Shown here: one piece after another, positions 54,807-64,000 of the stretch
Position numbering within the stretch: the first letter of the stretch is position 1
Layout of the letters: every line of letters begins with the position of its first letter
NCBI GenBank assembly: GCA_000828075.3
Contig: JXCB02000002.1
Location: 1,242,248 to 1,306,247, forward strand
DNA length: 64,000 nt
Reading direction: 5' to 3'
Source of the DNA: Tolypothrix campylonemoides VB511288
GTDB lineage: Bacteria; Cyanobacteriota; Cyanobacteriia; Cyanobacteriales; Nostocaceae
Position numbers and translations under genes: made by a program
Notes under the pieces: model-generated
Told to the model about the DNA's origin: nothing
Seen by the model: only the letters and a program-made list of their open reading frames with translations
Databases searched by the model: none

Positions 54807-55535
54807 ATGAGTGTAAGTAGCCCCCTTGAGATTTCTCGCTGGTTACTGGCGGCGCTATCAACCAAAATATTTCGTTATTACGAGGATCGCATTCCCCAAG
54901 ATGCCAGTGTGTTAGTAGTGAGCAATCACCGCAGCTTTATGGATGCACCAATTTTAATGGCGGCGCTATCAAATCCGATTCGCTTTGCTTGCCATCACTA
55001 CATGGGGCAAGTCCCAATCATGCGGGAATTTGTCACCGGACAATTAGGCTGTTTTCCCCTAGAGGAGGCAAACCAACAGCGTCAGCAAAGCTTTTTTCAA
55101 CAGTCACAACTCCTGTTGCAGTCAAAGCAAATAGTAGGAGTTTTTCCGGAAGGCACAAAACCGATGGTGGAATTTACCCAGCCCAACCGGGTGGGCGAAT
55201 TTCAACGAGGTTTTGCTCATTTGGCATTGCGAGCCCAAGTGCAGGATTTAGCAATTTTGCCAATTGCAATAGCGTCCCTTGAAGAAGTTAACACATCTGC
55301 CGTACCTTTGAGGGTATTAAGTTTGTTTGACCCTTCAGAACCTTTATTTAATCAACCAGGTTGGCATCCGTTAGTCACATATCGTCGTGTCGCCGTATTG
55401 ATTGGTCGCCCATATTGGATTAAATTTCTACAAAAAGAAAAATACCAAGGGAAAAAAGCAAAAACTGTGGTGACGGAATTGACAAATCATTGTCACTCTG
55501 AAATTGCAAAATTACTACATGAAGGTTGTTACTAA
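54807..55535 (+). CDS. 1-acyl-glycerol-3-phosphate acyltransferase family (PlsC-like)
   Basis: A 242-residue acyltransferase with the family motifs in order: NHRSFMDAP (HX4D), GQLGCFPLEE and FPEGTKPM. It lacks a clear membrane helix apart from a weak N-terminal one (ISRWLLAALSTKIF). It should acylate lysophosphatidic acid or a related acceptor. The alpha/beta hydrolase gene follows 115 bases later. In plants, phytyl-ester synthases carry both domains in one protein, in the opposite order, so a role in neutral lipid (fatty acid phytyl ester or similar) synthesis is a possible alternative to phosphatidate synthesis. Confidence 0.87.
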   Translation: MSVSSPLEISRWLLAALSTKIFRYYEDRIPQDASVLVVSNHRSFMDAPILMAALSNPIRFACHHYMGQVPIMREFVTGQLGCFPLEEANQQRQQSFFQQSQLLLQSKQIVGVFPEGTKPMVEFTQPNRVGEFQRGFAHLALRAQVQDLAILPIAIASLEEVNTSAVPLRVLSLFDPSEPLFNQPGWHPLVTYRRVAVLIGRPYWIKFLQKEKYQGKKAKTVVTELTNHCHSEIAKLLHEGCY

Positions 55536-55599
55536 CAACTTTTGTCATTAGTCCAATATTGTTTTTCCTTAGTCAGCGAATAAGTATTGACAAATAACA

Positions 55600-55655
55600 A
55601 ATGACTAATGACTGTTGACTTATGACTAATGACTCTTGACTCTTGACTCATGACT
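55600..55655. repeat. TGACTAA / TGACTCT short repeats before the hydrolase
   Basis: About seven heptamer-like units (ATGACTA, TTGACTC and variants) in tandem. The last unit (CATGACT) supplies the ATG and second codon of the hydrolase gene at 55650, so the repeat reaches into the coding start. Confidence 0.75.
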
Positions 55656-56468
55656 ATTCCAAAAGTAAAGCTCAAGCCGTGTTTCCTCACACCTAAAAGA
55701 CTCCAGCCAGAGTTTCCGCTGTTTGTATATTTGCCAGGAATGGATGGAACCGGTCAACTGTTGCGATCGCAAACTGCTGGATTAGAAGCCGGCTTTGATG
55801 TGCGTTGTTTAACAATCCCAAGGGAAGACCTGACCAGTTGGGATGAGTTAGCTAATAACGTATTGGACTTGATCCATGCAGAATTAGAAAAAAGCTCCCA
55901 ACGTCCTGTTTACTTGTGTGGAGAATCTTTTGGGGGTTGTTTGGCGCAAAAAGTGGCGATCAAAGCACCGCAGCTTTTTAAGCGCATCGTTCTTATTAAC
56001 TCAGCCAGCGCCTTTAATCTTCGCCCTTTGTTAACTTGGACTTCTCAACTGACTTATTTAGTCCCATCCAACCTTTATGACATCAGCGCATTAGGTTTAT
56101 TGCCGTTTTTGGCAGCTTTGGCACGTATTTCCAAAAGCGATAGGCACGAACTCCTGAAAACCATGCGCACCGTACCACCACAAACTGTCCTTTGGCGAAT
56201 CTCTTTACTGAGGGAGTTTCATGTTGATGATGTGGAATTACGTCGCCTCACTCAACCCGTTTTGGTGATTGCCGGTGCCAACGACCGACTTTTACCTTCT
56301 GTGGATGAAGCAAGACGTTTAGTTAATATCTTTCCAAATTCCAAAATGGTGGTACTACCACAAAGCGGACACGCTTGCTTATTAGAAACAGATACAAATC
56401 TTTATGAAATTATGAAAGCTAACAATTTTTTAGAAAGTAGCAGCCAAACAGTTGAAGCGGTGGGGTAA
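55650..56468 (+). CDS. Alpha/beta hydrolase
   Basis: A 272-residue alpha/beta hydrolase. The oxyanion strand is LFVYLPGMDGTGQLL, the nucleophile elbow YLCGESFGGCLAQKVAI (Ser in GESFGG), the acid Asp in VIAGANDRLLPSV, and the catalytic His in LPQSGHACLLE. The pattern of the first half, with LPGMDGTG and GESFGG, resembles the N-terminal hydrolase part of plant phytyl-ester synthases. It follows the PlsC-like acyltransferase gene and may act with it. The substrate is unknown. The start ATG is inside a heptamer repeat, and no Shine-Dalgarno sequence is visible; an internal start is not excluded. Confidence 0.87.
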   Translation: MTIPKVKLKPCFLTPKRLQPEFPLFVYLPGMDGTGQLLRSQTAGLEAGFDVRCLTIPREDLTSWDELANNVLDLIHAELEKSSQRPVYLCGESFGGCLAQKVAIKAPQLFKRIVLINSASAFNLRPLLTWTSQLTYLVPSNLYDISALGLLPFLAALARISKSDRHELLKTMRTVPPQTVLWRISLLREFHVDDVELRRLTQPVLVIAGANDRLLPSVDEARRLVNIFPNSKMVVLPQSGHACLLETDTNLYEIMKANNFLESSSQTVEAVG

Positions 56469-56488
56469 TACTCAAAATTAATTAAATT

Positions 56489-56593
56489 TATAGCAACAGC
56501 CAAGGTGGTTAGGACATCAACAGATGATACAACCTAGACACAAAAAGACTTTTGACCCAGTCCCCAGTCCCCAGTCCCTAGTCCCCTGCTATA
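56489..56593. mobile_element. MITE-like element with TATAGCA ends, copy 2 (inverted)
   Basis: Reverse-complement relative of 22628-22788: same TATAGCAACAGCC and AGTCCCCTGCTATA ends, the same AGACACAAAAAGACTTTTGA interior segment, and three to four AGTCCCC heptamers. It is shorter mainly because it has fewer heptamers and lacks the G+C-rich insert. It lies between the hydrolase and the histidine kinase. Confidence 0.65.
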
Positions 56594-56619
56594 TCTTGAG
56601 ACACGCCATGACCTAACTC

Positions 56620-58812
56620 TCATATACTGTCGCATGGAAGTTCAACTGTAAAAGTCGTCCCCAGTCCTACCCCCGGACTAGCTACGCGAATAGTCCCACC
56701 ATGCATTTGTACGAGATGGCACACGATCGCTAATCCCAATCCCATGCCACCGTATGACCTTGTGATTGTGCTATCAGCTTGGCGAAAACGGTCAAAGACG
56801 AATGGTATAAACTCAGAGCTAATGCCTATGCCTGTATCAATTACTTCAAGAATGACTGAATGCTGAGCCAATCGTGCTGACTGGGAAGAGTTTAACTCAG
56901 AACTTAGGATAGGTAAAATACCTGCAACAGATTGTTGAGGGTGGCAAGAGGTGTCTTTTGAAGTTTCCTTACCTGGAGCTTCGCGAGTTAATGACAATCT
57001 GACCTCTACCCTGCCGCATTTGGGTGTGAACTTGATAGCATTAGAAAGCAAATTCAAGATGATTTGCTGTAAGCGCTTGGGATCGCCTAACACTCTGCCT
57101 ACCCTTGGATCTAAGTTTGAGTGAAGTTGAATTTGTTTGGTATCAGCAGCAGAACGGACATGATCAATCGCTGCTTCGATGATAGGGGCAAGTGGAATTG
57201 AAACAAGGTTCATCTCCAACTTGCCTGTAATAATTTGGGAAATATCCAAAAGATTCTCGACTAGCTGTATTTGCGCCCGGGTGCTATGCTCGATTTTCTC
57301 TATAGCGCGTGCGGTTGTGGCTGGATTTAAAGAGCCATTTTGTAGTGTTTGTACCCAGCCCAAGATAGCACTGAGGGGCGATCGCAACTCGTGTGAGACT
57401 ACGGCTAAAAACTCATCTTTGGTGCGGTTTGCCTGAGCCAATTGGGCAGCTTGTTGCCGCAAAGCCTTTTCCAATTGCTTGGTTGGCGTCAGATCAAGAA
57501 CAAAGCAGATGCAACAATCAACACAACCTTCTAACAAAGCCATCCCAATAAGAATGGGGACCCGGCTGCCATCTTTGCATATAAACTCTTTTTCATAAGG
57601 GTTGCAACTGCCAGATTTTTTCACCTGTGCGATCGCCTGCTTATCTAAGCTTAAGTATCCTTTAGGAGTCATATCTATCCATTGCAGCTTGCCAGCACGT
57701 AAATCTTCTTTTGTGTAACCGACCATCAAAAGAAAAGCATCATTCGCTTGTGTGATGTTGCCAAGAAAATCCATGACTGTGCTGCCAAAGATGTTAGACT
57801 CAACCAAACGCCTAAATTGAGCTTCGCTTTGCCGCAAAGCCTTTTCTGTCTGCTTGTGTTCTGTAATATCTAAAAAGTAAACCGATAGACCATCTGAAGA
57901 TGGATACAAGCGAACAGCGAACCACTTGTTGAATATTGGGAAAAATTCTTCATAGGTGACACTCACCTGCTGTTCTACTGCTTGATGAAACAGTGTATAT
58001 GATTGTGAATTGACAGTATCAGGGAATACTTCCCACACTATCAAACCAGTTAGCTCGCTAGCGCTTTTTCCTAAAAGTTTTTCTGCCTGAGAATTCACAT
58101 AAGTGTAACGCCATTGAGTGTCTATAGTGACAAAAGCATCAGTAATACTTGTAAGAATGCTCGTCATTCGTGCGCGTGCTACTTCAGCCTCTTTCCTTGC
58201 TTGTTGTTCGCGTGCTAAAAGGTCGATGCGTTCCAACTCTAAGAGTTTGCGTTCGCTGATATCACGTAATAGCCAGCGTACAGCAATCAGGTTTCCAGAG
58301 CGATCGCGCACAGCTGCCATTGTTATAGCAACCTCAACAGGCTCACATTTACGGGGTTTTAGGCGTATTTCCCACTCGTGTAATTTCTCTTGCCGATGAA
58401 GCTTGTTCAGATGAGAACGAAAACTTTGCCGTTCTGCAAGGGGAATAAAGGTGACTAGGAGTTTGCCTACCAACAAATACGGCGAAACGTTCAGAAGGAT
58501 AGCAGCGGCGCTGTTACCTTCTTCGATGACTCCATTGTGATCTGTAAGTAAGTAGGCATCGGGTGCAAACTCTAACAGTTCCTGGTAACGGCAACGTTCT
58601 GCTTGCAGCAACTTTTGAGCGTTTTCCAACGAATGATTCTGCTGGCGTAGTTGCTTTTCGGCTACCGTAAGTTTTTCTAAAGCGGCGTGTAGTTCCTCGA
58701 ACGCTTTGTTTAGAACTTTCTCTGGCGCTGCCGATTCATGAGTACCCTCAAGCAGTCCAGCCAATTGTGATCGCCATACCTTGATCTGCAAAGAAAACTC
58801 GTTGACATTCAT
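56620..58812 (-). CDS. PAS-domain sensor histidine kinase
   Basis: A 730-residue soluble two-component kinase. An N-terminal coiled coil (about 30-75) is followed by three PAS domains (about 78-195, 212-325 and 332-450; LLEFAPDAYLLTDHNGVIEE is the first). The HisKA dimerisation helix has the phosphoacceptor His in AVVSHELRSPLSAILGW. The HATPase domain carries N-box NLLSNAIKFTP, G1 VIDTGIGIS and G2 GGMGLGLAIV. There is no membrane helix and no receiver domain, so a cytoplasmic signal is expected and a separate response regulator is needed; none is nearby. Signal unknown. It is monocistronic on the minus strand. Confidence 0.94.
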   Translation of the reverse strand: MNVNEFSLQIKVWRSQLAGLLEGTHESAAPEKVLNKAFEELHAALEKLTVAEKQLRQQNHSLENAQKLLQAERCRYQELLEFAPDAYLLTDHNGVIEEGNSAAAILLNVSPYLLVGKLLVTFIPLAERQSFRSHLNKLHRQEKLHEWEIRLKPRKCEPVEVAITMAAVRDRSGNLIAVRWLLRDISERKLLELERIDLLAREQQARKEAEVARARMTSILTSITDAFVTIDTQWRYTYVNSQAEKLLGKSASELTGLIVWEVFPDTVNSQSYTLFHQAVEQQVSVTYEEFFPIFNKWFAVRLYPSSDGLSVYFLDITEHKQTEKALRQSEAQFRRLVESNIFGSTVMDFLGNITQANDAFLLMVGYTKEDLRAGKLQWIDMTPKGYLSLDKQAIAQVKKSGSCNPYEKEFICKDGSRVPILIGMALLEGCVDCCICFVLDLTPTKQLEKALRQQAAQLAQANRTKDEFLAVVSHELRSPLSAILGWVQTLQNGSLNPATTARAIEKIEHSTRAQIQLVENLLDISQIITGKLEMNLVSIPLAPIIEAAIDHVRSAADTKQIQLHSNLDPRVGRVLGDPKRLQQIILNLLSNAIKFTPKCGRVEVRLSLTREAPGKETSKDTSCHPQQSVAGILPILSSELNSSQSARLAQHSVILEVIDTGIGISSEFIPFVFDRFRQADSTITRSYGGMGLGLAIVCHLVQMHGGTIRVASPGVGLGTTFTVELPCDSI

Positions 58813-59185
58813 GAATCAGTGGTTACTGACAAAGCAAGTGAGATATGGCTCAAAACAAGAACTAGTATATCTTTAACAATTGCATAACTAAGCGGGTTTC
58901 GGCACTCTTTTTTTTATTTTTTATAGAAATCCTTAATGATTCATAAAACCTCACAATATTTAACACGTTGAGAGTTTTTGGCTTTTGATTGTATGTTGAC
59001 AGCCCTAACGAATACTTTACAACAGCCAACACCGACTGTTGTGGTAGCTTTAATAAACGTTTATTAGACTAATGGTTGGATAAACCACGAAAGATATTCG
59101 ACAAATTGTGCTTACAGACAGAGGGAAAAGCAATGGCACCAAAGCTACAAACAAAATAGAAAGATGTTTGCTAGGTGGCTGAAAA

Positions 59186-60370
59186 ATGAAAACAGAACCC
59201 CAACAAAAAACAGTAAATTCACCCGCTTCGGCATCACAACAAGCCGATAATCAGTTGCCGAAGCCTCTGCAACAAGATAGAGAATCTTTTTTAAAATCCT
59301 TTTTGGAAGCTGGAAAAGGCGTAACAGAAAAAGTCGTTGGGGTCCAACAAGCAGCGGCAAAACAAACAAACCAGTTGATTTCGCAAGGAACTCAAACAGC
59401 AGGAAAAGTCGTTAATCGTTTGAGTGAAATCTGGCTGATCCGCAAACTATCTGGGGTATTAAATTTGAATTGGCTCCTTGGTTCTGTTGATAACGTTAAT
59501 TTGGACAAGGCGGAAGCAGCAGCCAAAAAGCTCAAGGAAAAATACCCTAATGAATCTCCTAGCCAGCTTGCCCACCGCATCATGGTTGAGAAAGCAACAA
59601 AGGCAGGGGGAATTGGATTAGCAACTAGTATTTTGCCAGGATTCGCAGCGGCTTTGTTGGCAATTGATTTGGCAGCCACCACAGAGTTGCAGTCAGAAAT
59701 GGTTTATCAAATTGCAGCTGTCTACGGATTGGATTTAAAAGATCCCGCCCGTAAGGGAGAAGTGTTGGGGATTTTTGGTTTGGCATTGGGTGGCGGTCGT
59801 GTTTTGAAAGCAACAGGTTTAGGTTTGCTGCGAAATATACCTTTTGCTGGTGCAATGATTGGTGCTAGTTCTAATGCAACGATGATTTATTCACTGGGGT
59901 ATGCGGCGTGTCGGTTTTATGAAGCGAAGCTAGATGAATCAAAGGCGCTTACTTCCCAACAGACTCTGACAGAGTTAAAACAACAAAGCGAAAATTATCT
60001 GCAAAAAGCCATAGGTCAAGAAGCGTTAATGGATCAAATCTTGGTTCACATGATCCTTGCCAGCCATCCAGAAAAAACATGGGAAGACATTTTGCCTGAG
60101 TTGCAAGCTATGAACTTAAGTTCTACCTCCTTGCAAGCAATCTCTCAAAACATTAAATCTCCTCAACCTTTGGATACACTTCTCAATCAACTCAACCGTG
60201 ATTTTGCTGTACCCTTGTTGGCTCAATGTTACAGAATTGCCCAAATGAACGGTGAGACGACACCAGTTGAACAAAATATCATTCAAGCAATAGCCACCAA
60301 ATTTGACCTTGATATTAATTCTATTGCATTGAGCGTGAATACATCAAAAGATTTTGTTAATAACAAGTAA
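59186..60370 (+). CDS. EcsC-family protein
   Basis: A 394-residue protein. The N-terminal 90 residues are charged and disordered. The EcsC-like core (about 115-250) is rich in small residues, with GGIGLATSILPGFAAALLAI, LAATTELQSEMVYQIAAVYG and LGGGRVLKATGLGLLRNIPF. The C-terminal 130 residues are helical and may hold a TerB-like acidic domain. EcsC proteins are peripheral or membrane-associated; the Bacillus member belongs to an ABC exporter operon, but no transporter is adjacent here. Function unknown. It starts after a 373-base gap without genes (58813-59185) and ends in a strong terminator. Confidence 0.82.
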   Translation: MKTEPQQKTVNSPASASQQADNQLPKPLQQDRESFLKSFLEAGKGVTEKVVGVQQAAAKQTNQLISQGTQTAGKVVNRLSEIWLIRKLSGVLNLNWLLGSVDNVNLDKAEAAAKKLKEKYPNESPSQLAHRIMVEKATKAGGIGLATSILPGFAAALLAIDLAATTELQSEMVYQIAAVYGLDLKDPARKGEVLGIFGLALGGGRVLKATGLGLLRNIPFAGAMIGASSNATMIYSLGYAACRFYEAKLDESKALTSQQTLTELKQQSENYLQKAIGQEALMDQILVHMILASHPEKTWEDILPELQAMNLSSTSLQAISQNIKSPQPLDTLLNQLNRDFAVPLLAQCYRIAQMNGETTPVEQNIIQAIATKFDLDINSIALSVNTSKDFVNNK

Positions 60371-60421
60371 CCTTTTGCTATTGCTTTGTGGCTTTTTAGG
60401 TAGAAATAACCCTTCATGAAC

Positions 60422-60453
60422 AAACTCGGTTTTCCAAAAAAACCGGGTTTTTT
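60422..60453 (+). terminator. Intrinsic terminator after the EcsC gene
   Basis: Stem AAAC-T-CGGTTT / AAACCG-G-GTTT with a 7-base A-rich loop, then T to 60453. It is 52 bases past the stop codon and on the coding strand. Confidence 0.8.
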
Positions 60454-60527
60454 GTTAATATTTACTAAAAATTTACCAAGTCGCGCCCAGAATGCCCCCA
60501 CCATAATCTTTGATTTGGTGGTGGGAC

Positions 60528-60570
60528 GGGCAGTTGCTTTATGCCGGGGAACCCGTCCACCGCACTGCCC
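60528..60570. repeat. Palindrome D
   Basis: A degenerate 43-base copy of the palindrome family (outer arms GGGCAGT / ACTGCCC, TTGCTTTATGCCGGGGAACC core). It lies in the 60371-60888 gap, followed by GGGGACT and CCCTAAT heptamers (60592-60712). No gene is seen in the gap. Confidence 0.55.
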
Positions 60571-60591
60571 TCATGAATGGGCGCTCCGGGA

Positions 60592-60712
60592 TTGGGGGCT
60601 GGGGACTGGCGACTGGGAAAAATGTCAAAATTTGGGAGGGGTTGAAGCCCCTTCCATAATTTTTCGGTTGTAAACCCAATCCCCAATCCCTAATCCCTAA
60701 TACCCAGTCCCC
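60592..60712. repeat. Heptamer repeats before the multi-PAS sensor
   Basis: GGGGCTGGGGACTGG-type units, then, after a 50-base spacer, CCCAATC/CCCTAAT units of opposite sense. The two tracts are partly complementary and could pair, as at 8917-9040. Confidence 0.65.
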
Positions 60713-60888
60713 TTCACTGAAAAAATCAAGAAAATCTATCTCAAGGTAAATCCATAAACATTGCCATCAATCCTAAGGTTGATTTTAGGAACACTTTTAA
60801 AGTGTTTCATTTGGCTAAGCAATGTAGGAAACTATGTTCTGCAATTCTTTTATTAAAGAACAGAAGCCTAAAGTTGGGGTGAACGTTT

Positions 60889-63800
60889 ATGCCTAACTTC
60901 ACCTTTAACATAACTGTTGCACAAGCTGCAAGTGTCTTTGTGATTTTCATTGCTTGTGTCGTATTGAGTGGCTGGGTATTTGACATTGCCCTGCTAAAAA
61001 GCGTACTGCCAGGACTCGTTACAATGAAAGTCAATACAGCGATCGCTTTCTTGCTGTCTGGGGTGTCACTTTGGCTTTTGTTAAAGCAGAACACAGGCAA
61101 AACTTCCTCATCCCCCTCACTCCCTGACTCCCTGACTCCCTCACTCCCTCACTCCTCATCTCCCTCACTCCTCATTGCCAAAGGAAGTGCGATCGCAGTC
61201 GTTTTAATTGCGTTAATCACACTATGTCAATACCTATTTGGGTGGAAGTTAGGAATTGACGAACTGCTGTTTGGTGATTCACCAAAAGCTATAGAAACAT
61301 CTCATCTAGGTGGGATGGAGGCAAATACCGCCGTGAATTTTCTGCTATTGGGTGTAGCGCTATGGCTGTTAGGGCAGAAGACTCACCGCAGTTATTGGCT
61401 GGCTCAAGGTTTGAGCTTGATTGTCGCTTTGATTTGTTTGCAAGCATTTGTTGGCTATGCCTACGGGGTGAAAAATTTTTACCAGTTCGGCGTTTATACT
61501 ACCTCAATGGCGTTACACACAGCACTGGCGTTTGGGGTGCTTTGTGTGGGAGTGTTGTACACCCATCCTGATCGCGGGTTCATGCAAACAATTACGAGTG
61601 AACTGAACGGTGGCGCGATCGCCCGTCAGCTGATACCAAGTGCGATCGCGCTTCCCCTAATTCTGGGCTGGTTGATTCTTCTAGGGCAAAGGACAAAACA
61701 ATACGACCCGAACTTTAGCATATCGCTGCTCGTGGTGTCGGTGGTTGTGATCTGTTTGGCGCTGATTTGGCGTAATGCTGAGTTTATTAACCGCGTGGAT
61801 GGAGAACGCAAACAGATATTGCAGAAGCTAAAGCAACAAGCTGCGACGCTGCAAGAGCAAGCTGAACTGTTGGAATTGACGTATGAAGCAATCTTTGTCC
61901 GTGATGCCGAAAATGCCATTACTAAGTGGAACCGCAGCGCCGAGGAAATGTATGGCTACTTAAAAGCAGAAGCCATAGGACAGGTGAGCCATAAACTTCT
62001 CCAAACCCAAGTATCAGAAGGTGGTGTTGAAAACATCGATACTGTCTTACAGCAAACAGGGCGATGGGAAAGCGAACTGATTCACACCCGCAAAGACGGA
62101 GTGCAAATTGTGGTAGAAAGCCGTCAAGTTGCGATTCACAATTCGCAGGGTGAACTTGTTGGGTTTTTGGAAGTCAACCGCGATATTACTGGACGCAAAC
62201 AAGTAGAAGCAGCACTACGCGAAAGTGAAGAACGCTATCGGCTGCTTGCCGAAAACGTTCCTCAGATGGTTTGGATTACGCGTCCCGATGGCTTTGTAGA
62301 ATACTTCAATCAGCGCTGGCTAGACTACACTGGACTTAGACTTGAAGGAACTTTGGCGTGGAATTGGCAGCAGGTGATTCATCCCGACGATTTGCCAAAA
62401 GCCATAGACAAATGGACAACCGGGCTTAGGACAGGAAATCGAGTTGAGGTACAGTACCGCCTCAAACGAGTTGATGGCGTTTACCGTTGGCACATAGCAC
62501 AAGCTTTACCATTACGTGAGCAAGACGGCACAATTGTCAAGTGGTTTGGTACCTGTACAGATATTGATGACCAAAAACGGACAGAAGAAGCATTGCGTCA
62601 AAGCGAAGCGCGGCTGCGGCTATTTGTAGACTCAGACATCATTGGCATTCAATTTGGTGATGTGTACGGGGGATTGAGTGAGGTAAACGATGCCTACTTG
62701 CATATTCTTGGCTATAGCCGCAAAGATTTTTTAGACGGTGGAGTGCGCTGGACTGATATAACGCCACCAGAGTATCTGCCGTTCGATGAAGCAGCGATCG
62801 CCGAAGCAAAGGTCAAAGGAGCTTATCCTCCTTATGAGAAAGAATATATCCGCAAAGACGGCACTCGTGTTCCCGTGTTGGTTGGGTTTGCCCTGACTGG
62901 AGAAACACGAGAAGAGGCGATCGCCTTCATTTTGGACATCAGCGAACGCAAGCGAGCAGAAGCAGAACGCGATCGCTTCTTTACGCTGTCAGTTGATATG
63001 CTCTGCATTGCTGGATTTGATGGCTACTTCAAGCGATTAAATCCAGCTTGTGAAAAAATTCTCGGCTATACTCAGGCAGAATTGCTAACCACACCATTTA
63101 TTGAGTTTGTCCATCCAGAAGACCAAGCAAAAACTTTAAAAGAAGTTGAGAAGCTGATAACGGGAGCCGTAACCATCCATTTCGAGAACCGCTACCGCTG
63201 CAAAGATGGTTCCTACAAATGGCTGGTTTGGAATTCTGTTCCTGATGTTGAGTTAAAGTTGGTCTATGCGGTTGCTCATGATATTACTGACCGCAAACAG
63301 ATAGAGCAGACGCTGCGAGAGCAGGCAGATGCTTTGCGAATCAGTACAGAACGCCTCGATTTGGTTATTCAGGGAGCTGAACTTGGTTTGTGGTACTGCA
63401 ACTTACCACTCGACAAGCTGATTTGGAATGACCAGTGCAAAGCGCATTTTGGTCTACCACCCGATGCCGAAGTCACTATCAGTTTATTTTATCAACTGCT
63501 GCATTGTGATGACCGCGAACCCACACGGCAGGCAATTCAAGCCTCTATTGAGCAAACTGGTGGCTATGACGTTGACTACCGCACAGTTGCTCCAGATGGA
63601 CAAGTACGCTGGGTTCGGGCGATTGGGCGCACCTTCTGTAATGCGGCTGGCACACCAAACCGCTTTGACGGCATTACTATCGACATAAGCGATCGCAAAC
63701 GAGCCGAAGCCGCCCTCATTGAAAGCGAGCAGCGCTTTCGGTATGTCACAGATACTGCTCCGATGATGGTTTGGATGTCTGATACGGATAAACTCTGTAC

Positions 63801-64000
63801 CTACTTCAATAAACCTTGGTTGGATTTTACCGGACGCACGATGGAGCAGGAATTCGGTAATGGTTGGACAGAAGGTGTTCATCCGGATGATTTTCAGCGT
63901 TGCTTGGAAACATATAGTAATGCATTTGATGCCCGCCAAGAATTCCGAATGGAGTTCCGCCTGCAACGCTTTGATGGAGAATATCGTTGGCTTTTAGATA
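60889..64000 (+). CDS. Membrane-bound multi-PAS sensor protein (partial, runs off window)
   Basis: Open from the ATG at 60889 to the window end without a stop (1037 codons), so the C-terminus is missing. Residues 1-300 are a polytopic membrane sensor domain with seven or eight helices (for example TVAQAASV, then [14 protein letters not shown] in the first helix region, and [18 protein letters not shown]). A linker of Ser/Pro/Leu (about 75-96) is encoded by in-frame heptamer repeats. A short coiled coil (about 305-325) precedes at least six PAS domains starting near 327, 446, 568, 697, 810 and 945, each closed by a DITERK-like motif. The output is unknown: a histidine kinase or GGDEF/EAL module is likely. 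Start is set by a GGGGTGA leader. Confidence 0.85.
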   Translation, partial: MPNFTFNITVAQAASVFVIFIACVVLSGWVFDIALLKSVLPGLVTMKVNTAIAFLLSGVSLWLLLKQNTGKTSSSPSLPDSLTPSLPHSSSPSLLIAKGSAIAVVLIALITLCQYLFGWKLGIDELLFGDSPKAIETSHLGGMEANTAVNFLLLGVALWLLGQKTHRSYWLAQGLSLIVALICLQAFVGYAYGVKNFYQFGVYTTSMALHTALAFGVLCVGVLYTHPDRGFMQTITSELNGGAIARQLIPSAIALPLILGWLILLGQRTKQYDPNFSISLLVVSVVVICLALIWRNAEFINRVDGERKQILQKLKQQAATLQEQAELLELTYEAIFVRDAENAITKWNRSAEEMYGYLKAEAIGQVSHKLLQTQVSEGGVENIDTVLQQTGRWESELIHTRKDGVQIVVESRQVAIHNSQGELVGFLEVNRDITGRKQVEAALRESEERYRLLAENVPQMVWITRPDGFVEYFNQRWLDYTGLRLEGTLAWNWQQVIHPDDLPKAIDKWTTGLRTGNRVEVQYRLKRVDGVYRWHIAQALPLREQDGTIVKWFGTCTDIDDQKRTEEALRQSEARLRLFVDSDIIGIQFGDVYGGLSEVNDAYLHILGYSRKDFLDGGVRWTDITPPEYLPFDEAAIAEAKVKGAYPPYEKEYIRKDGTRVPVLVGFALTGETREEAIAFILDISERKRAEAERDRFFTLSVDMLCIAGFDGYFKRLNPACEKILGYTQAELLTTPFIEFVHPEDQAKTLKEVEKLITGAVTIHFENRYRCKDGSYKWLVWNSVPDVELKLVYAVAHDITDRKQIEQTLREQADALRISTERLDLVIQGAELGLWYCNLPLDKLIWNDQCKAHFGLPPDAEVTISLFYQLLHCDDREPTRQAIQASIEQTGGYDVDYRTVAPDGQVRWVRAIGRTFCNAAGTPNRFDGITIDISDRKRAEAALIESEQRFRYVTDTAPMMVWMSDTDKLCTYFNKPWLDFTGRTMEQEFGNGWTEGVHPDDFQRCLETYSNAFDARQEFRMEFRLQRFDGEYRWLLD
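61112..61175. repeat. Heptamer repeat tract inside the sensor gene
   Basis: About nine units of the CTCCCTG / CTCCCTC type in tandem, inside the membrane domain of the sensor gene and in frame. They encode a Ser-Pro-Leu-rich segment ([14 protein letters not shown]) between two membrane helices. Twenty-one bases (three heptamers) equal seven codons, so changes in multiples of three units keep the frame. Confidence 0.8.

Noticed and set aside
1-64000. tRNA, rRNA, tmRNA or RNase P RNA genes and known riboswitch cores
   Set aside because: I looked for T-arm consensus, the tmRNA start and common riboswitch motifs and saw none that held up; reading by eye is not exhaustive.

Overview
The window reads as chromosome of a filamentous, probably heterocyst-forming (Nostocales-type) cyanobacterium. 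Support: frequent GCGATCGC (HIP1) octamers in and between genes, heptamer tandem repeats in many intergenic gaps, a CrtR-type carotenoid hydroxylase, the cyanobacterial gene order mlaE / DUF3119 / DUF3086 / plsY, AAA-like and WD40 signalling ATPases, and PAS-rich sensor kinases. No rRNA, tRNA or CRISPR array was seen. The species cannot be named from the sequence alone.

Layout. 0-2.5 kb: small proteins of unknown function, three of them in one tight operon. 2.8-7 kb: an MFS transporter, a zinc alcohol dehydrogenase, a zinc-ribbon peptide and a GT4 glycosyltransferase, all on the minus strand. 7-10.6 kb: exonuclease III, an NmrA-like SDR protein and an orphan HlyD-type adaptor. 11-18 kb: a DUF4383 protein, a frameshifted marC, a SufS-like protein lacking the catalytic cysteine, and two secreted-looking proteases (subtilisin-like and calpain-like). 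18.7-22.6 kb: trhO, an O-methyltransferase, a phosphoribulokinase-like paralogue and radC. 23-29.5 kb: a polysaccharide locus with a chitin-synthase-like gene split by an insertion sequence, then GT2, Uma2 and GT4 genes. 29.9-36.6 kb: two AAA-like ATPases flanking a minus-strand pair, one a signal-peptide-bearing cyanovirin-N homologue. 36.6-43 kb: housekeeping genes (pyruvate kinase, crtR, Ser/Thr kinase, aroH, sppA). 43-56.5 kb: envelope and lipid genes (mlaE, DUF3119, DUF3086, plsY, lptC, plsC plus an alpha/beta hydrolase), a broken cutA, a NYN-domain gene and metG. 56.6-64 kb: a PAS histidine kinase, an EcsC-family protein, and a membrane multi-PAS sensor that runs off the window.

The strongest observations are: (1) a fungal-type chitin synthase (GT2) homologue disrupted by a 1.5-kb IS with both halves still in phase; (2) a secreted CVNH lectin; (3) a SufS paralogue with Ala in place of the catalytic Cys and Asn in place of the substrate-binding Arg; (4) a dispersed palindrome family whose outer stem arms change sequence between copies but stay complementary, one copy lying in frame inside a protease gene; (5) a MITE-like element with TATAGCA ends present in both orientations; and (6) single-base frameshifts in marC and cutA. 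The amount of gene decay and repeat insertion suggests a genome with active small mobile repeats. All functional statements come from reading motifs, without database searches.
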